Shown here one piece after another: positions 56,839 to 60,828 of a DNA stretch of 60,828 bases. Source of the stretch: Peribacillus simplex (lineage in GTDB: Bacteria; Bacillota; Bacilli; Bacillales; DSM-1321); assembly GCF_001542915.1 (NCBI RefSeq), contig NZ_LNNH01000011.1, positions 1 to 60,828 on the forward strand, read 5' to 3'. Both the position numbers and the translations under genes were made by a program. A model generated the notes under the pieces. It was not told the origin of the DNA. It searched no databases and was given only the letters and a program-made list of their open reading frames with translations. Position 1 is the first letter of the stretch. Every line of letters begins with the position of its first letter.

Positions 56839-57897
56839 TTGTTCACAGAAGAGAAAGTATTGAATTTACTAAAGGATCTTAAAGACCCTTTTCTACATAA
56901 AAGCCTTGAAGAAACAAATGGGATTATCGAAATCAAGATAAAACCAGAAAAGAATCATGTAAGCGTTAAACTTGCGATTGCGAAAACCGGGACTGCGGAA
57001 CAAATGCAAATGCAAACGGAAGTGGTGGACTTGCTGAAAACGAATGGAGCGGAATCGGTAGGAATTCGCTTCACGGAGCTTTCAGAAGATGAGCTAGCTA
57101 AACACCGTGAAAATATACCGCAGGATGAAGGGGACCAAGGCTTACTTGGACCAAACAGCAAGACGCAATTCATTGCAATTGCCAGTGGTAAAGGCGGAGT
57201 CGGAAAATCGACGATTTCAGTGAATTTCGCTACTTCACTTGCTCGTTTAGGGAAAAAGGTCGGTCTCGTTGATGCTGATATCTATGGATTTAGCGTACCT
57301 GATATGATGGGAATTACAAAACGACCTGTCGTTCGCGGGGAGAGAATCATCCCGGTTGAACGGTTTGGCGTTCAAGTAATCTCGATGGGCTTTTTTGTCG
57401 AAGATAATGCACCAATCATCTGGAGAGGCCCAATGCTTGGCAAAATGCTGAACAGTTTCTTCAATGAAGTGGAGTGGGGAGAGTTGGACTATTTAGTGCT
57501 CGACTTGCCGCCAGGTACGGGTGATGTTGCTTTGGACGTCCATACGATGCTGCCTTCCTGTAAGGAAATCATCGTGACGACACCGCATCCAACTGCAGCC
57601 TTCGTTGCTGCAAGAGCCGGTGCGATGGCCATCAAGACAGAGCATGAAGTCATTGGAGTCATTGAGAATATGTCATTCTTTGAAAGTAAAACGACTGGCG
57701 AAAAAGAATATGTATTCGGTAAAGGAGGCGGCGCGAAGCTTGCTGAAGAACTCCGAACAGAGGTTTTGGGACAACTTCCCCTGCAGCAGCCGGATTGGAA
57801 TGAAGAGGACTTCGCCCCATCCATTTACGCAGCAGACCATAGGCTAGGCAGGATTTATGAGGATATCGCCAAGAAGGTCATTGAAAAGCTTCAATAA
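56839..57897 (+). CDS. salA: SalA, Mrp/NBP35-family ATPase regulator
   Basis: The 352-residue protein has an N-terminal DUF59/MIP18 domain (about 1-85) and a ParA/MinD-like ATPase with deviant Walker A GKGGVGKST (about 115) and LDLPPGTGD (about 218). The CPxC iron-sulfur motif of Mrp/ApbC carriers is absent from the expected place (FFESKTTGEKEY). That fits SalA, a negative regulator of scoC in B. subtilis. The TTG at 56839 is chosen because the GTG at 56830 lies in the SD AAAGGGG. Confidence 0.93.
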   Translation: MFTEEKVLNLLKDLKDPFLHKSLEETNGIIEIKIKPEKNHVSVKLAIAKTGTAEQMQMQTEVVDLLKTNGAESVGIRFTELSEDELAKHRENIPQDEGDQGLLGPNSKTQFIAIASGKGGVGKSTISVNFATSLARLGKKVGLVDADIYGFSVPDMMGITKRPVVRGERIIPVERFGVQVISMGFFVEDNAPIIWRGPMLGKMLNSFFNEVEWGELDYLVLDLPPGTGDVALDVHTMLPSCKEIIVTTPHPTAAFVAARAGAMAIKTEHEVIGVIENMSFFESKTTGEKEYVFGKGGGAKLAEELRTEVLGQLPLQQPDWNEEDFAPSIYAADHRLGRIYEDIAKKVIEKLQ

Positions 57898-57904
57898 AAA
57901 AATA

Positions 57905-57934
57905 AAGGCTGATTCCAAAATTGGAATCAGCCTT
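57905..57934. terminator. Bidirectional terminator between salA and gerD
   Basis: AAGGCTGATTCCAA, AA, TTGGAATCAGCCTT is a perfect 14-bp stem between convergent genes, with A runs on the left and TTATT on the right. It can serve both strands. Confidence 0.92.
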
Positions 57935-57940
57935 ATTATG

Positions 57941-58531
57941 TCATTCCTTATCCTTCTTATCTTTTTCTTCGCCTTTAGTTTCCTTTTCCGCAGCTTTTGT
58001 AGCTGCTTTATCCAATCTTTCCTGCAGCTTCGCTTGAACGAGTGGACTATCCATGGTTTCGATAATCAATTCTTTGTATACGGAACGCATTTCCTTCGTT
58101 TTCAATAGTTTATTCATTTCTTTTTCCAAATCGGGTTCCTTTAATATTTCCATGAGCATTCCACGGTACTGCGGATCTTTCGTTAAGTCCTTCAATATCT
58201 TCTTATGTTCATCTTCTAGAGCTTTAGCATAAGCGGCCACAAATTCTGGATCGTTAAAAGTCTTTTTCCAAAACTCCTTACCTTTATCTGAAGTGATCAT
58301 ATCTTCAATGGATTTCTTAATGACATCGGAATCCATAATAAGTTCAGCTTTTGTTTGATCATCGGAAATAATATCCTGGATGGCTTTTTTTCCATCATCA
58401 GTCTTCAGGATATCCACGACCATTTTCTTTGTCTCTTCATACTCCATCTTATCTTGACCTGCCCCATTTTGAGCACAACCGGAACAAATGAGTAAGAATG
58501 ACGTAAATAGCAAAGCAACTCCCACTTTCAC
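57941..58531 (-). CDS. gerD: GerD, spore germination lipoprotein
   Basis: The 196-residue secreted lipoprotein has a short hydrophobic signal with lipobox CSGC (LLICSGCAQ), then an acidic helical body (MVVDILKTDDGKKAI) and a charged Lys/Glu-rich tail. GerD clusters germinant receptors in the spore inner membrane. The GTG at 58531 is chosen because AAAGGGG lies 8 bases upstream; an ATG at 58549 has its SD directly against it. It is convergent with salA. A sigma-G-like promoter precedes it. Confidence 0.93.
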   Translation of the reverse strand: MKVGVALLFTSFLLICSGCAQNGAGQDKMEYEETKKMVVDILKTDDGKKAIQDIISDDQTKAELIMDSDVIKKSIEDMITSDKGKEFWKKTFNDPEFVAAYAKALEDEHKKILKDLTKDPQYRGMLMEILKEPDLEKEMNKLLKTKEMRSVYKELIIETMDSPLVQAKLQERLDKAATKAAEKETKGEEKDKKDKE

Positions 58532-58561
58532 ACGCAGGTCCCCTTTCATCCTTCTTACTGT

Positions 58562-58590
58562 TAATATGGTTCCAAATGGCGATATTATTC
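58562..58590 (-). promoter_or_regulatory. Candidate sigma-G promoter of gerD
   Basis: On the minus strand GAATA (58590-58586), a 17-base spacer and CATATTA (58568-58562) fit the forespore sigma-G pattern (GMATR, about 17-18 bases, CATNNTA). The gerD genes of Bacillus are known to be forespore-expressed, which agrees. Confidence 0.65.
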
Positions 58591-58668
58591 CCTGGTAGAA
58601 TAAGTGGATTTTTCCAAATTTGGTTGGTACAATTAAAGAAATGAAATAGAAATATATGGGGGAAAACA

Positions 58669-59352
58669 ATGAACAGCCGTAATTTAGTTAAATTGTTTTT
58701 TACGACATTGCTTATCGGTGGCATAACTGGGGGAGTTGTAGGGTTCTTGGCTCGATGGGGTGAGTTCAAGCCTTATTTTTCTTCTTTTGAAGTCAGTAGC
58801 ATCCTTTCAACCTTTATTTGGTTGTTCGGTGTTGGATTAATTTTCAGTGTCATAAGCCAAGCGGGCTTTTTTGCCTATTTAACGATACATCGATTCGGTC
58901 TGGGGATTTTTAAAAGCGCTTACCTCTGGAATGCCGTACAAATTGTACTCATCCTTTTTGTTGTATTCGATTTAGTTTATCTGCGGTATCTTAACTTCGG
59001 AGCAGGGGAAGGGATCAGCTCCTACATCGTGCTGGCCTTGGTTGTGTTGGCTGCAGCGGTGGTTACGGCTTTTTTCAAAATGAAGCAAGCGAACGGACAA
59101 TCGTTCATCCCCGCTTTGTTTTTCATGGTCGTATTCACGGTTTTGGAGTGGTTGCCTGTTCTAAATTCAAATGATGAAGGCTGGCTTTACTTCATGCTGT
59201 TTCCCTTGTTGGTCTGCAATGCTTATCAATTATTGGTTTTAAGCAAATTGATCGAGCGTTCCCAACAGGAATTGGCAGGTAAAAGAGCACGGAAGCAAGC
59301 TGAAGCTAAGGGGAATAATGTGAAGGCTGGCGAATTGGGGAAAGGCAGCTAA
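58669..59352 (+). CDS. kbaA: KbaA, membrane activator of KinB sporulation signalling
   Basis: The 227-residue membrane protein has about six hydrophobic segments and a charged C-terminal tail (about 200-227). The order, length and neighbours (gerD, pdaB) match KbaA, which B. subtilis needs for KinB kinase activity in the phosphorelay. A possible promoter has an extended -10, TGG-TACAAT at 58628-58633. The palindrome CCAAATTTGG (58614-58623) lies just upstream. SD GGGGG. Confidence 0.92.
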   Translation: MNSRNLVKLFFTTLLIGGITGGVVGFLARWGEFKPYFSSFEVSSILSTFIWLFGVGLIFSVISQAGFFAYLTIHRFGLGIFKSAYLWNAVQIVLILFVVFDLVYLRYLNFGAGEGISSYIVLALVVLAAAVVTAFFKMKQANGQSFIPALFFMVVFTVLEWLPVLNSNDEGWLYFMLFPLLVCNAYQLLVLSKLIERSQQELAGKRARKQAEAKGNNVKAGELGKGS

Positions 59353-59370
59353 CCTTACTGTTCCAGATAA

Positions 59371-59398
59371 GAACGGCGAACCTATAGGTACGCCGTTC
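59371..59398. terminator. Bidirectional terminator between kbaA and pdaB
   Basis: GAACGGCG and CGCCGTTC form an 8-bp stem with CCTATAGG inside, between two convergent genes. T runs are weak. Confidence 0.65.
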
Positions 59399-59421
59399 TC
59401 TGCATTTTGTCGAGTGTCTGT

Positions 59422-60174
59422 TTAGCGGATCTCCTCACTGCTTGCCGATGAGTTGGATATCATCTCTGATACGTTCACGAAGGTCAAATTTTTTGCGCGA
59501 AGTTCATCCAGCAGTTCCGGCAGTGCCTTATTCGTTTGCTTTGCCGAGTCGGAAGCGTGCAATAAGATGATATCGCCCTTTTGGGCCTTGTTGATATTCT
59601 GGACAATTCGTTCCACGCCTGGATTGGTCCAATCCTTTGAATCAATGCTCCAATGAACTACGGTATAACCAAAATTTTCACTGATCTTTAAAAGCCGTTT
59701 ATCAAAATGACCGGTTGGTGCCCGGAGAAGCTCTATATTTTTCACATTCAGCTTTTTAAATGCTTCCTGGGCTTTAGAGATATCCCGAATGATGTCTTGA
59801 TCCTCCATTTCGGAATAATCCTTATAGTCGTACCCGAGCATACCGATTTCATATCCATCTTTTACGATTTGGGCAACGATATCAGGATGACGCTCTGCCC
59901 AAGAACCTGAAAGAAAAAAAGTGGCAGACTTAATTTTCTCCTTCTTTAAAGTTTCGATTATCGGTTCCGCCTTTTCATCCCCCCAGCCAATATTGAATGT
60001 GATCGCAACATTCTTCTCTCCTTTATAAACCGCTTTTGGTCCGTCCTCTGTAGAAAAAACAGGAGCGTGGAGAATGTTTTGTACAAATAGGAACCAAGCG
60101 GTAAACAGTGCCGTGAGTAAAATTAACGAATAAAATTTGATGTTCTTTGCTTGAAGCACCATGAAAAATTTCAT
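59422..60174 (-). CDS. pdaB: PdaB-like polysaccharide deacetylase family protein (sporulation)
   Basis: The 250-residue protein has an N-terminal membrane anchor (about 15-35) and a NodB-fold domain. PdaB is needed for late spore stability in B. subtilis. Here the usual catalytic TFDD motif reads TFNIGWGDE, and the zinc HxxxH is replaced (GYEIGMLGYDYKDY), so normal metal-dependent deacetylation is doubtful. RAPTGHFDKRLL and LLHASDSAKQT are present. The ATG at 60174 has AAGGGG 9 bases upstream; the ATG at 60183 touches the SD. Confidence 0.92.
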   Translation of the reverse strand: MKFFMVLQAKNIKFYSLILLTALFTAWFLFVQNILHAPVFSTEDGPKAVYKGEKNVAITFNIGWGDEKAEPIIETLKKEKIKSATFFLSGSWAERHPDIVAQIVKDGYEIGMLGYDYKDYSEMEDQDIIRDISKAQEAFKKLNVKNIELLRAPTGHFDKRLLKISENFGYTVVHWSIDSKDWTNPGVERIVQNINKAQKGDIILLHASDSAKQTNKALPELLDELRAKNLTFVNVSEMISNSSASSEEIR

Positions 60175-60306
60175 TAATTCCATCCCCTTGTCCAAGACTC
60201 TTGTCTTCAAATTTATGCGGGCGGATTTTTGTTATGCAAAAAAAATCACGGCAGGCTTGATAAAAATCGTATATTTAGGGAAAGATGTCTGTTGGAGGTG
60301 TAGGCC

Positions 60307-60540
60307 ATGCTCGGTTTATTGATTAGTGACAAAGAAAAACTGGAATTGGAATATCTGTTAAAAAGGGAAATGGATGAAATCCTCACCGATTTTCAGGATG
60401 AAAGGATGGATCACATAATCAAAAGGGCCATGAACGAGAAATTCAATCTCCTTTTCAGTTTGTTAAAAAGGGTGAGCACTGAAGAGGAATGCCTTGTCTA
60501 TATGAAGGTGAAAACGAAATTATCGAAGCTTAATCCATGA
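60307..60540 (+). CDS. Small helical protein of unknown function
   Basis: The 77-residue protein is strongly predicted helical and charged (LELEYLLKREMDEILTDFQD, about 13-32, then MDHIIKRAMNEKFNLLF). It has no signal, membrane segment or metal motif. The SD TTGGAGGTG is 7-8 bases before the ATG, which supports a real gene. It lies alone between pdaB and the next rrn operon. I recall similar short proteins in Bacillaceae but no function. Confidence 0.7.
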   Translation: MLGLLISDKEKLELEYLLKREMDEILTDFQDERMDHIIKRAMNEKFNLLFSLLKRVSTEEECLVYMKVKTKLSKLNP

Positions 60541-60575
60541 TGAGGGGTAAAAGTTAATTTTATTCGTAAAACCTA

Positions 60576-60604
60576 TTGACTATTGATTTGGACGCTGTTA
60601 TATT
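60576..60604 (+). promoter_or_regulatory. rrn promoter P1
   Basis: TTGACT (60576-60581), a 17-base spacer and TATATT (60599-60604). It is the first of two tandem promoters ahead of a 16S gene that begins just past the window. Confidence 0.75.
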
Positions 60605-60669
60605 ATAAAAGTTGCTGCAACATAAAGGCTTTCTAAAAAGAGATGAAAAAAACTTTTTAAAAAAAGTTG

Positions 60670-60698
60670 TTGACGACATGAGAATGAAATGTTAAGAT
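60670..60698 (+). promoter_or_regulatory. rrn promoter P2
   Basis: TTGACG (60670-60675), a 17-base spacer and TAAGAT (60693-60698), 94 bases after P1. Tandem P1/P2 spacing like this is typical of Bacillus rrn operons. The A/T-rich run upstream could act as an UP element. Confidence 0.8.
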
Positions 60699-60734
60699 AT
60701 TAAAGTCGCTAAGAGAGATTAAGCGAAAAAAAAT

Positions 60735-60742
60735 TGCTCTTT
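60735..60742 (+). promoter_or_regulatory. rrn BoxA antitermination site and 16S leader
   Basis: TGCTCTTT is followed by GAAAACTGAACAAAAC, the standard Bacillus BoxA leader. NusB and S10 (rpsJ in this window) would load here. The leader continues to the last base. The 16S gene itself is not in the window. Confidence 0.85.
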
Positions 60743-60828
60743 GAAAACTGAACAAAACAAAGCGCCAACGTTAAATTTTAAGTGAGCACACACTATCAAA
60801 AAAGCAAATGAGCAAGTCAAACATTTCT

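Overview
The window is a Firmicute chromosome segment of the Bacillaceae. Its gene order is nearly that of the Bacillus subtilis ctsR-to-rrn interval, it has sporulation genes (sigH, gerD, pdaB, cwlD, kbaA), strong AGGAGG-type ribosome sites with frequent TTG/GTG starts, and a Cys T-box. Protein divergence from B. subtilis, several missing B. subtilis genes and a dead map gene point to a neighbouring genus. Peribacillus (former B. simplex group) is a guess only. The window begins in the last bases of a 23S rRNA gene followed by 5S, and stops just before the next 16S, so it is exactly one interval between two co-oriented rrn operons.

Layout. 1-5270: 23S end, 5S, and the ctsR-mcsA-mcsB-clpC heat-shock operon behind sigma-B-like and sigma-A-like promoters and a CtsR operator. 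5410-10387: radA, disA, yacL (PIN/TRAM), ispD, ispF. 10478-16756: gltX, Cys-specific T-box, cysE, cysS, mrnC, rlmB, rae1, sigH. 16960-21487: rpmG, secE, nusG, rplK, rplA, rplJ, rplL, rsmC, with L1- and L10-type leaders. 21726-34090: rpoB, rpoC, rplGB, rpsL, rpsG, fusA, tuf. 34277-48991: the S10/spc/alpha ribosomal cluster from rpsJ to rplQ, including secY and adk; map is a frameshifted remnant between adk and infA. 49368-53719: ecfA1, ecfA2, ecfT, truA, L13 leader, rplM, rpsI. 53774-55490: an accessory stretch with a probable ECF S-component gene and an otherwise gene-free segment holding degenerate 21-bp repeats. 55491-60540: ybaK-like gene, cwlD, salA, gerD(-), kbaA, pdaB(-) and a small unknown gene. 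60576-60828: tandem rrn promoters, BoxA and the 16S leader.

The genes form the growth core: transcription (rpoA/B/C, nusG), translation (ribosomal proteins, EF-G, EF-Tu, IF-1, GluRS, CysRS), rRNA processing and modification (MrnC, RlmB, RsmC), protein export (SecY/E) and protein quality control (ClpC/McsAB/CtsR). DNA-integrity signalling (RadA/DisA) and sporulation entry and germination genes sit alongside. Most of the window is conserved and ordinary. I found no new defence, mobile or biosynthetic system. What deserves a second look is the map pseudogene, several unassigned RNA structures between essential genes (rpoB-rpoC, rpoC-rplGB, rplQ-ecfA1, the nusG start), promoters whose -35 element lies on or against the previous gene's stop codon, the S-component gene with a nested dyad at its promoter, and the 21-bp repeat relic.
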